From Sphingobacterium bovistauri (GTDB lineage: Bacteria; Bacteroidota; Bacteroidia; Sphingobacteriales; Sphingobacteriaceae): DNA of 64,000 nucleotides. Position numbers and translations under genes: made by a program. The notes beneath the pieces are model-generated. The model was not told the DNA's origin and made no database searches. It worked only from the letters and a program-made list of their open reading frames with translations. Within the stretch, counting starts at the first letter, position 1. The number at the start of each line of letters is the position of its first letter. Location of the stretch: positions 19,413-83,412 of the forward strand of contig NZ_JADEYP010000019.1 of NCBI RefSeq assembly GCF_020295405.1. Reading direction: 5' to 3'. Positions 26,036 through 35,400 of this stretch are shown piece after piece.

Positions 26036-29000
26036 TTAGAAACCAATGTTTACTCCAAAAGTGTATACCTTTTGAATAGGATAATATGCCCCTCTAGCTG
26101 CATTTGCAAATGCTTCTGGATCTAAATTCTTTACTTCGGATAATATAAATAGGTTTTGTCCTGAGGCATAAATACGTGCATTTTCTATACCTACTTTACT
26201 TAAAAGGTTTTTGGGTAATGAATAACCTATTACTAGATTTTTTAATCTTAGGTAATCACCATTTTTCACCCAAAATGTAGAATATTTATTGTTATTGTCC
26301 GAACCTCCTGCTACAGTGCTAGGGTATTTACCCTTAATCCATGGAGAAGAGGTATCATAAATGTCTTCATGTCTCCATCTATCCATATAGAAGTCAAATG
26401 AATTAGCGCCATTGAAGAAAGGACGTTGTAGTTCTCCATCATATGAGATGTTAAAATGAGCTGCTCCAGCAAATAAGGCTGAAAGATCAAAATTTTTGTA
26501 TTCTAGACTAAGGTTTAACCCGTATTGAATTTGAGGGAAAGCACCACGGCTAATAAATCTTCTGTCATCATCATTGATCACACCATCACCATTGATATCT
26601 TCATATTTGATATCTCCCGGGCGTAAGGAATGGTTGGCACGACCATCTTGTACAGGAGAGGTATTGATTTCTTCTTGAGATTGGAATTGACCAAGAGCTA
26701 CATAGCCTAGACCGATATTGTTCCATCTATTTGTTCTTTTGTCAACATAATTGCTCCAAGCGCTACCGGCTGGTGGGTCGATTTGGAATCCATTCATTGA
26801 TCTTGAGTAGGCAAAGTTTGGCGAAACATTCAGTTTTAAACCATTTATAGTTTTGTTTAATCCTAATTCTATTTCAAAGCCCCTTGTATTGTCCTCGTTG
26901 AGATTTTCTAGTGGAGTAAATGCTCCAGATACAGAAGGGTATGTTGCATTTCTAGTTGCTGTTAATCCGGATCTATTTCTACGAAATATATTAAATTCCC
27001 CAGTTATCATATTGTCCCATAAGCCAATTTCTACCCCTAAATTATGCATAGCGCCTGTCACCCATGTTAGGCTAGGGTTTGCAAGCTCGCCTATTCTGAG
27101 ACCATTGACAGGTGTTCCTGAAGAAAATAAATAGCTCCCGCTCGGATAATTATACCCTGATAAATAGATAAATCCACCAAAGCCATTGTCATCTGGCATT
27201 TTTGCCCAAGATCCCTTTATTTTAAGATTATTTATTTGTGGTACATTAAAAAATGATTCGTTTGATACGATCCAGCCTGCCGACACAGAAGGAAAGAAAC
27301 CAGCGTTATTGGGGAATTTCCACGAATAATCGTATCTACCTATCGCTTCAAATAAATATTTTCCTTTATAATCGTAATTCAAACGAGCCGCATAGCCCAA
27401 ATAAGCTTCTTGATAATTTTTGCTTTCGCCTAATGTTTGATTAAGTACGTCTCCTTTTCCCAATTGATCAAGTGCATCTAAAGAATAGTTTCTGTTTACG
27501 TAGTATCCAAAACCATTTTTCTTTGTTTTATGCATTAGGAGTAATCCCTTAATATTGTGGTCTTGTGCAAAGGTATTTTCATAGTTTAGCGATAATTGTA
27601 AATCAATAGGAATGCCTTCTTGATAATTATTATGGCTAAGTGTAGTTGGGTTGTTAACATTGGAAACAATATCATACATATCAGCTGTTTCATTATAATT
27701 ATATAATGAATATTGTTTGTTCCAAGTTTTTGAATTATAATTTACGTACTCGTAATTAAGATTAGCTTTAGCAGACAAACCCTTCACGTAGGGGAGTGAA
27801 TACTCTAAAGTACCTGATGCATTCATTACAGCCCAGGTGTTTCTATTGTACCCAGCATTGCTGCTAGACATTGCTAGCGGGTTGCCCGAAGGTACGTTCG
27901 TTGTCCCAAAATAGTCTGGATTATTATTTGCGTATGGCTTATAACTTGGATAAACGCGAGCTACAGTTTGTAGTATATTGAAGTCATTTCCCGTAATTCG
28001 ATAAGGAGGAGCATTGCGGTTTTCAAGTCTACCACTTAAGTTAATTGAGGCTTTGAAATCCTTATTGATTTTGAAGTCAATGTTGCTTCTTAAATTATAT
28101 CTTTTGAAGTTAGAATTGTCGCTTTTTATATTTCCACTTTGATTAAGAACGCCACCAGATATAAAATATCTAGCATTATCACTACCTCCACGAACGCTTA
28201 GATTAATACTATTTTGTGGGGCGTACTCATTAAACACTAAATTATACCAATCTGTGCTTTCATAATTTAGTCCACCTTCTTTCCATTTTTGAGCCTCCTC
28301 TTTAGTATAGGGTAAAGAAGAAGATGATCCAGAATTTATGGCTGCTTCGTTTTGTAGCTCTATATATTGACCAGCATTCAATAAAGTTGGATAAGGGATA
28401 GCGTTCGCTTGTGTTCCAGAGTATGCGTCAAACGACAAAGTAGGCTTAGATGAGTTTCCTCTTTTTGTAGTGATGATAATAGCTCCATTTGCAGCCCTAA
28501 AACCATATATGGCAGCAGCGCCATCTTTTAGGATACTGATTGTTTCAATATCATTAGGATTTATCTGATTGATGTCAGTTGGAACACCATCAACAATAGT
28601 CAGAGCTGGACCTAATCCCCTAATATTAATATTGGCGGCGTCACCACCGGGCTCACCACTTGTTTGTTGAAATTGAAGTCCAGGCAATCTACCTTGTAAG
28701 GAATTGCTAATGTTAGCAACAGGAGACTTTACAATTTCTTTACCACTAACTTGTGCAATAGAACCAGTAACTGTAGCTTTTTTTTGTGTTCCATATCCAA
28801 CGACAACGACCTCAGTCATTGCAGTTTCTTCTTCTTTAAGGGTTACGTTAATGATGCTTCGGCTGTTTACTTCAATTTCATTTTTAATATATCCTAACAT
28901 ACTGAATACTAGCGTTCCGTTCCCCGATGGAACTTGTAAGGAGAATTTACCATTTGCATCAGTAGATGTTACTTGTGTAGAAACGCCTTTAACAGAGACG

Positions 29001-29464
29001 GTGACACCTGCTAATGGCCCCTGCGCACCAGTTACCGTTCCTGTTACGGTTTGTTGACTTTTTTCAGATTCAATTTTTGGCAAACTAATTTTCATTTGAT
29101 TTGCATTTGTTTTTTCACGAATGACTATAGACTCTCCATCTATATAATAATCGAGATCATTCGAGCGTAAACTTTCTTTTAAAGCACTCTTTAAAGGAGT
29201 GTTCCGCAGGGATACTGAAACAGGAGTTGCATTTTTTAAAATGTTGGCATCACAGATTATAGTGTAGCCAGTTTGTTTTTTTATCTCACGAAAAATTTCT
29301 ACTAAGGATGCATTGTTCTTAGAAAAATTAACAGTCTGCGCATTAATGCTAGCCTGACTCCCCAAAGTGAAAACAAAAACAAGTAAAAAAATGAATTTCA
29401 TAATTAATAGATTTCTGAGCGGAATAAATTGTATCCGCCAATGAGAATAGAAGTTAATTTTCAT
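26036..29464 (-). CDS. SusC/RagA TonB-dependent receptor with STN signalling domain
   Basis: A 1142-residue protein: N-terminal extension and signal peptide (a second Met begins MKFIFLLVFVF at residue 22), STN domain (about 46-112, FREIKKQTGYTIICDANILK), carboxypeptidase-regulatory-like domain (about 138-215), TonB-box-like VVVGYGTQKK, plug with INIRGLG and AAIYGFRAANGAIIITTKRG, and a long barrel. The STN domain is the contact for the FecR anti-sigma factor encoded upstream, so ligand binding should release the ECF sigma factor and induce the locus. This contrasts with the STN-less receptors carried by the elements. Confidence 0.95.
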   Translation of the reverse strand: MKINFYSHWRIQFIPLRNLLIMKFIFLLVFVFTLGSQASINAQTVNFSKNNASLVEIFREIKKQTGYTIICDANILKNATPVSVSLRNTPLKSALKESLRSNDLDYYIDGESIVIREKTNANQMKISLPKIESEKSQQTVTGTVTGAQGPLAGVTVSVKGVSTQVTSTDANGKFSLQVPSGNGTLVFSMLGYIKNEIEVNSRSIINVTLKEEETAMTEVVVVGYGTQKKATVTGSIAQVSGKEIVKSPVANISNSLQGRLPGLQFQQTSGEPGGDAANINIRGLGPALTIVDGVPTDINQINPNDIETISILKDGAAAIYGFRAANGAIIITTKRGNSSKPTLSFDAYSGTQANAIPYPTLLNAGQYIELQNEAAINSGSSSSLPYTKEEAQKWKEGGLNYESTDWYNLVFNEYAPQNSINLSVRGGSDNARYFISGGVLNQSGNIKSDNSNFKRYNLRSNIDFKINKDFKASINLSGRLENRNAPPYRITGNDFNILQTVARVYPSYKPYANNNPDYFGTTNVPSGNPLAMSSSNAGYNRNTWAVMNASGTLEYSLPYVKGLSAKANLNYEYVNYNSKTWNKQYSLYNYNETADMYDIVSNVNNPTTLSHNNYQEGIPIDLQLSLNYENTFAQDHNIKGLLLMHKTKKNGFGYYVNRNYSLDALDQLGKGDVLNQTLGESKNYQEAYLGYAARLNYDYKGKYLFEAIGRYDYSWKFPNNAGFFPSVSAGWIVSNESFFNVPQINNLKIKGSWAKMPDDNGFGGFIYLSGYNYPSGSYLFSSGTPVNGLRIGELANPSLTWVTGAMHNLGVEIGLWDNMITGEFNIFRRNRSGLTATRNATYPSVSGAFTPLENLNEDNTRGFEIELGLNKTINGLKLNVSPNFAYSRSMNGFQIDPPAGSAWSNYVDKRTNRWNNIGLGYVALGQFQSQEEINTSPVQDGRANHSLRPGDIKYEDINGDGVINDDDRRFISRGAFPQIQYGLNLSLEYKNFDLSALFAGAAHFNISYDGELQRPFFNGANSFDFYMDRWRHEDIYDTSSPWIKGKYPSTVAGGSDNNNKYSTFWVKNGDYLRLKNLVIGYSLPKNLLSKVGIENARIYASGQNLFILSEVKNLDPEAFANAARGAYYPIQKVYTFGVNIGF

Positions 29465-29582
29465 TACTTTTAATTGGTTGTTAGTTCTAAAAAATTGTGT
29501 GTAAACGGTTTTTTGAATTAGAATCTAGCGGGAAAGCTCCACCTTTTCCGCTTTTTTCTTCTTGAATTGGTTGATAATCGTG

Positions 29583-30734
29583 TTATCGTGTTACAGTTAC
29601 TTTTCTGCCATTAATATTTATTTTTAAATTATTGTTAGTTAGTTTTATTAATTTTAGTACCTCAGTAAAGTTTTCTTTTCGTTTTATTGATCCCCAAAGT
29701 TGAATATCATCAGCGTTTGGATCTACCTTAATATCAATATCGTACCATCGTTTGATTTTTTCCATAGCCGTTGAAAGCTTCTCGTAATTAAAGAGGAATT
29801 CGCCGTTTTTCCAAGCTATATACTCACTTACATCCACATTTTTGACAGAGAGTGTTCCATTCGTATTTGTAGCATGTTGATTAGGCGTCAGAAGAACTTT
29901 ATTCTTTTTTAAGGTTTCAATTTCTACTGACCCCTCCACTAATGTGACAGAAGGATTTGTATTACTATATTCGTTTACATTGAATTGTGTACCTAAAACC
30001 TCTATAGTTTGAGTCGGTGTTTTCACCAAGAATGGTTTAGTTTTGATGGTCTTAACATCAAAGTAGGCTTCACCCTTTAATTGTACATTTCGGGTGCTCT
30101 GTGTAAATTTTATCGGATAAGTTAATTCACTCCCTGCATTTAAAAAGACTTTTGTTCCATCTGAAAGGGTGATTTGAAATTCTTTACCATTAGGAACCAG
30201 CAGTGTTAATAATTGGCTTGATTGTAGTTCGTCATCACTTAGTAGTTTGGTACCATCCTCGTATGTTATTCCCTCACCAGTTACAATACCTTGTTTATCT
30301 CCATTAAGGGGTATCGTGGTGCCATTGGCCAATTTCAGTAGGGCGCCTTTTTGACCTGCTATAAAATTTTCAACCGTTATATCAGTTTTGACCGCTGGAG
30401 ATTTGTAGTTTTGCATGGTATAAAACCCAATTAATAACAATATGCAGGCTGCAGCATATATTATGATTTTGAATACGACATGTTTTCTCGACGGTTTTTC
30501 TCTTATCTTTTCCAGAATGGATTCAAGGATTAAATCCTGATTTTCGGTGTTGAGATCATCGTATTCATTTAACATATTTCCTGCTACGGAAGGATCTTTC
30601 AGTTCCTCTAATAACTGATTAAGTTCTGGGTGTCTTTCAAGAAGCTCCAAAAGTTCATTTTTATCCGCTTGGATATTGCCTGAGCCAATAAAGTGACGCT
30701 TTAGTAAATGCGTTATTTTATCAATATGATGCAT
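29583..30734 (-). CDS. FecR-family anti-sigma factor
   Basis: A 383-residue protein with a cytoplasmic N-terminus (1-84), one membrane span (about 85-107, IIIYAAACILLLIGFYTM), a periplasmic FecR domain (about 170-285, with LLVPNGKEFQITLSDGTKVFL) and a C-terminal STN-like/DUF4974 domain (315-383). It holds the adjacent sigma factor inactive until the STN domain of the receptor signals. It lies between the sigma gene and susC on the same strand. Confidence 0.93.
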   Translation of the reverse strand: MHHIDKITHLLKRHFIGSGNIQADKNELLELLERHPELNQLLEELKDPSVAGNMLNEYDDLNTENQDLILESILEKIREKPSRKHVVFKIIIYAAACILLLIGFYTMQNYKSPAVKTDITVENFIAGQKGALLKLANGTTIPLNGDKQGIVTGEGITYEDGTKLLSDDELQSSQLLTLLVPNGKEFQITLSDGTKVFLNAGSELTYPIKFTQSTRNVQLKGEAYFDVKTIKTKPFLVKTPTQTIEVLGTQFNVNEYSNTNPSVTLVEGSVEIETLKKNKVLLTPNQHATNTNGTLSVKNVDVSEYIAWKNGEFLFNYEKLSTAMEKIKRWYDIDIKVDPNADDIQLWGSIKRKENFTEVLKLIKLTNNNLKININGRKVTVTR

Positions 30735-30857
30735 GAAATGAATTTAAATAATTGTGTTATCAATGGGTATAACAACTTGAAAGGTAATTTCTTACATTAC
30801 AAGGTTAATTATTTATTAATTAACCGCAAACAGTTGATTAATAGCTATATAATTTTA

Positions 30858-31421
30858 TTAAAGGGTAATAAGAAATTCTAATATTGGATTTTTGCCAATC
30901 ATTTTTTTTAATGAGGCGATAGCTCTCGATCTATTTGTATAGACAGCAGATTCACTCATTTTTAGGAGTGCACAGATCTCTTCAATAGACTTTTCCTCGA
31001 TAAAAGTTAATCTTATAATTTGTTGCTGTTTTTCTGGAAGTTTTTGTACTTCTTCAAAAATACTTTTAAGTAACTCTGTTTTAACGATCTTATCTAAAAT
31101 ATTAGAATCAGATAATATTTCATTTTCTAACGAGTTAACATCAATGTTTTCGTATTTAAACGAGGCTTTTTTTAGCTGGTTTAATGTAAGATTTTTGCTA
31201 GTAACATATAGAAATGAACGTAAAGGCTCTATAGCCAAGAATTTATGGCGATATTCCCACACTTTAACAAATGTTTCAGCTACAATATCTTCTGCAGTTT
31301 GCTTTTCTTTTACATACTGCATTACAAAGTAGAGTAGAGGTTTATAATAAATTTTATAAAGCTCCTTTAATCCATTTTGATTATTATGATATAATTGATC
31401 TACGATATTGCTATTGTCCAT
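30858..31421 (-). CDS. ECF RNA polymerase sigma-70 factor
   Basis: A 187-residue protein with region 2 (about 20-80, including AEDIVAETFVKVWEYRHKF) and region 4 HTH (about 130-178, SIEEICALLKMSESAVYTNR). Length and arrangement match FecI-like sigma factors of Bacteroidota SusCD loci. It should be controlled by the FecR protein next to it and activate susC, susD and the DUF3823-type gene. Its 5' end lies only 174 bp from the left end of element 2, so the element sits immediately upstream of this host operon. Confidence 0.93.
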   Translation of the reverse strand: MDNSNIVDQLYHNNQNGLKELYKIYYKPLLYFVMQYVKEKQTAEDIVAETFVKVWEYRHKFLAIEPLRSFLYVTSKNLTLNQLKKASFKYENIDVNSLENEILSDSNILDKIVKTELLKSIFEEVQKLPEKQQQIIRLTFIEEKSIEEICALLKMSESAVYTNRSRAIASLKKMIGKNPILEFLITL

Positions 31422-31569
31422 CTGACAAGCTTAATTCAAAATTTCTTTAATAAAACTATTTATTAATAGAAATATTGTCAATCTACGAAAGATATAACAA
31501 TTATTAGAATTAATAAGTTAAAACAGAAGAGATGTGAATGAGTGTAAAGAATATTTTATAAAAAGAAAA

Positions 31570-31590
31570 AGCGACTCTTTTGAAGTCGCT
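31570..31590 (-). terminator. Displaced native terminator of tRNA-Glu copy 2
   Basis: Stem AGCGACT/AGTCGCT with a 7 nt loop, followed on the minus strand by TTTTTCTTTTT. It sits 4 bp outside the att core at 31595, where the tRNA-Glu terminator would be without the insertion. The element brings its own terminator (59628-59660) for the rebuilt tRNA. Confidence 0.7.
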
Positions 31591-31594
31591 TTTT

Positions 31595-31612
31595 TGTAGC
31601 CCGTAGGGGAAT
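31595..31612. other. Left att site of element 2 (tRNA-Glu 3'-end copy)
   Basis: TGTAGCCCGTAGGGGAAT is identical to the last part of tRNA-Glu at 59682-59699. To its right the sequence no longer matches the tRNA (AATACCCAT in place of CGAACCCCT), as expected for the element-side half. The 18 bp direct repeat fixes the element at about 28.1 kb. Confidence 0.85.
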
Positions 31613-31668
31613 AATACCCATTGAGCATTAGTCTTATTTTCAATGTCTTACAAACCTTCTGTTTCCCT

Positions 31669-31686
31669 ACTCACCGAATAACTCAC
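31669..31686. other. Arm-type integrase site candidate, left end of element 2
   Basis: ACTCACCGAATAACTCAC matches the motif at the other end (ACTCACCGAATGACTCAC, 59564-59581) at 17 of 18 positions, in the same orientation, 57 bp inside the att core. Similar placement at both ends supports a role in integrase binding. Confidence 0.5.
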
Positions 31687-32494
31687 TGGTTTGATGTATG
31701 TTTTAGCTGCAATTACTATTACATAAATATAGGGATTTTTTAGCGATTTAATTAACTGTTAAACTTTATTTTGAACAGTTTAAGGGTTCGAATCTTATGA
31801 ACTTGACTTAAAGAAAGTAGTGAACTATTTTACCCTTAAGTCAATAAATGCTTATGATACAAGTTGTTGATAGTCTGTATTTCTAGTTCAACCTTTGTAT
31901 TCGAAATTCGCATCAACTTTAGTCCTGAATCTTTTGAAGAACCGCTGCTGTCTTCTGTTTAGAATGTCTTTCATGCATCTCGATATCTTCTTCAAGGTTC
32001 TGATGTTTCCATCTTTTTTTGTTGATTTTCAGTTTTCTAAAAATAGTGAACGGAAGAATAATTTTGTTCAACTATTCTGGTCAGACATTATTCAAAAAAA
32101 ACAGCAAATAAGACTTTGTTTTCGGAGATAAACACGTCTAAAGGCTGGTCGGTAGATCAAGCTTCAATATTTCGTCGTGAAAAGATTGATAATTATATTA
32201 TTAGGATGGAGGTGCTCCCCCTGGTGAACCTATCTCACCTGATAAAAGTATTCTGTTAGGCTTATTTGAACTTAGTTTATCAATAAATTCCATATTGGTC
32301 CATCCAAGTTTTTACCTTAAAGATATATTACTCGGCTATTGCATAAGTGATTTTAGTTTCATTGGTCTTGTAATATCAATTCAATCTTCCTTCCCAATTA
32401 CTTGATTAGTAACCATCGGTTTTCTTCTTTCTAAATATCCCTGATGTTGATAGAAAAGAAAACCTCTGTTAACTTTTGATAAGAAGAAAAATCT
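31687..32494. other. Element 2 left-end non-coding region
   Basis: About 800 bp between the arm site and the first cargo gene. Several short frames exist. The 78-codon plus-strand frame at 31895-32131 lacks a recognisable product, and a 30-codon minus-strand frame ends near 32212. None has convincing support. It may hold old transposase or toxin remnants, but I cannot show it. Confidence 0.35.
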
Positions 32495-35400
32495 TTAGAT
32501 ATTTTTTGAAACTACTCGATAGGTCACATATGGCTTTGGCCATTCATCCTGGTAAGAATCGGCTTTATAATAGAATTCTTCCCTTACAATATATGCGAAT
32601 TGCATATTATTTTTCTGCAAAATATCCTTAAAAAAAGCAGTATCGATAACAAGATAGTTTGAATGGGGGATCAAATGTAAGTGATGGTTAAATGTTTCCC
32701 GTAATCCTGACATAAAGTCCGCAGCTTTCGCAATGGGCCGTTCCTTAGAAAAATAGAATATACCATCCGTTTTAGGTTCCAATCTTAATCCTGAACCCAA
32801 TAGAGGATGTAGTAACACAAAAGGGTTGAAGATGCGATAGTATTCCCATATATGATGAGTCGGAATATTAAGTTGAGCTGTTAGCGGTTGTAAACCTGAG
32901 ATTGCAGGTTTCCGATTCCTTGCAGAATAGCCTAAATCATTATCCAAAGATCCAAATTCGTTGAGGGTTCGAATTTTTGGATACAAAAATCCATTGGCAT
33001 GAATTTGATCATAGATTTGGTCTGCATTTCCAATTAATGTTTGATTTGATGGGTACGCAAATGCAATTGTTTTTTGTACGTAATAGGTCTCAGCCGAATA
33101 AAAGTCTTCACCATGATGAAATACAGCGTTCATCGATAAAATAGTGTTATCTCCCGACGCAATAAATGCTTGGTTTAATTCTTCGGATAAATCCGGATGC
33201 GCATCTCCTGATTTTATTAAAGCCACATGAAACTTTGGCCACCATTCCGGTTTACGTTGCGGGGAAACCTCCCATATAGAATAGTCTATCGGCAAAACTT
33301 TTAATGTCAGACGGAAAAACGTCCCTATGTCAAGTAACCCCATATCATAAAGGCTATCGATAATTTTAAAGAATGTCGATTTTAAGATTTCAGCAAAAAT
33401 AGTATTCCTACCAATCATTACTGTAGTTCCCCTATTTTCATATTCTTCATCTTCAGACTGGTACACCAATCCCATTTCCTCACAACGCTCTTTATACATA
33501 CACAGCCACGCCCTCCATACTGAAAATGGACTACGGTCTTCAATATCATCCAAAAAATCGAGATAAGAAAGTGTCAGGTTTCTGCCAATCAAATTTTTGA
33601 AATGATCGAGATCAATTTTGGGAGGTGCAGAATTAATGGCGACAATAAGCGGCCTATCTATATATAATGGAACTTTCAATATCTCGGCAATACGCTCAAG
33701 TAATAGATCTGTCGCCATACATCGAATTTTTAGTAATATACCCAATCGTAATTGCCCCAGATGTTTAAACGTTAATGACTGCTGATTCTGTAGTGAGCGT
33801 ATGATTACTAACAAGCCATAACATGCAATAGATTCCAGCTTACAGGATTCTAGCCAAGAATAGAACATTGAATGAATCTCTCCCGATTTATCATTACGCA
33901 GAAGTTCTGATATTTTTTCTGCAGCAGTAGATTTTACTAATGGGCTCATACATTCCAAACGACGCAAGAGTAAATCAAACGGTTTAATTTCTTTTGGTTT
34001 AGTCCAAAATTCAGGAACCGGTAGAGCCACATTAGGAAAAATGCTCGCGAGAGTATTTAAATAGAATTTTACATACTCTTCAGCACGTTGTATCTGCCCT
34101 GCATCAACAAAGAACTGGATACTTTTGGGAATTGGAATTGAATAATTCTTTTGGTCACCATATCGTAATCCTGAGTTACTCACAGTCCATTGATAAAACT
34201 CTTCTCTCCTGTGTGGAAAACTTTGATTAACCTCCCGCCAAACAGTACGAGCGTCTTCCATACGAAGCATATAATTACTGTTCCATCCCCCAATAGCGAT
34301 CATTTGCCAGCACAAACAATCAAAGGCCAGCGCCTTGTCAACTTTCAATGCGTAGGGATATAATATATTTAATGTTTCTTTTCCTATATCCCAAGGTTTA
34401 TCACCCAACACACTTTTAATTTCTTTTAAAATTTCTAAAGTTGAATTCGGCAACTTTCGTAACCAGAATTTTGCCCAAAGATTAATAAAATGTCCTTGGT
34501 CAAATCTTGTAAAGTCTTCTTTTTCCTTTCTGTCTAATAGGATCTTAGCTAAACTGCCTGGTATTACGGACGTGTAGGATTTGTCATTTGAATTCTCGCG
34601 TTTATATGATGTGGAATTACTTTCTTTCTTCGAATAATTGAGCCCCCCGAATTTTGAGTGAATGTCTGCAATAACTTCGGTCATCTTGGGGTTAACATTT
34701 TCACTTGAAATAGTAGAAAACCCAGAGTGGTCTATTGCGGTACATGCTAAAGCAAATGAGACAGGATTATTTAAGTCCAGCGTTTTAAGCACACTAGTCC
34801 AGAGAATGTCACTATCAAGGTACTCTCTGGTATCTAATCGATGAAAATAAAAATTATACAACAACTGAATATCATAACGAGCCACTAGTAAGTAAAAAGC
34901 AGAGATAAAATGCCTTGTTTCATCACCATCAGTAAGCTCTTCTATATAATAAACAAATGGCATTAACCTATTCAAATATTCACCTGTTTCGGATGATCCA
35001 GAATCAATAAGAACCTCTATGCTCTCTATGATATCATGGATGAACATATCTTTATGATAACCATAGGCCAAAATATTTTCTGCGGTTAGATAGAGAAGTT
35101 TAGGCAAGTGCACGCCATTCTGGAAGTCTTTGTACAGTAAAGTTAGGCCTACTAGGCTTTCCGTTTTGTCTTTGAATGGTATCAGCTCTTGTTGAAGCTT
35201 GTCTAGTTCTTGTTCCAAGAAAAAATCCAAAGCTTCGTCGGAAATTGACACCAGCTTGCTTTGTACCAGATCAAATAACTTATTTTGATAATACCATTTA
35301 TGATGAAATAAGAGATCGAGCTCTGCTTTGGTCAACTCAGGTTGATTTCCGTTTCGGATGTTCGTAACCTGTGTTAACCATACTGTTTCTTCTATAATAT

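Noticed and set aside
31895..32131. A 78-codon plus-strand frame near the left end of element 2
   Set aside because: Composition is not protein-like, no promoter is visible and there is no counterpart elsewhere.
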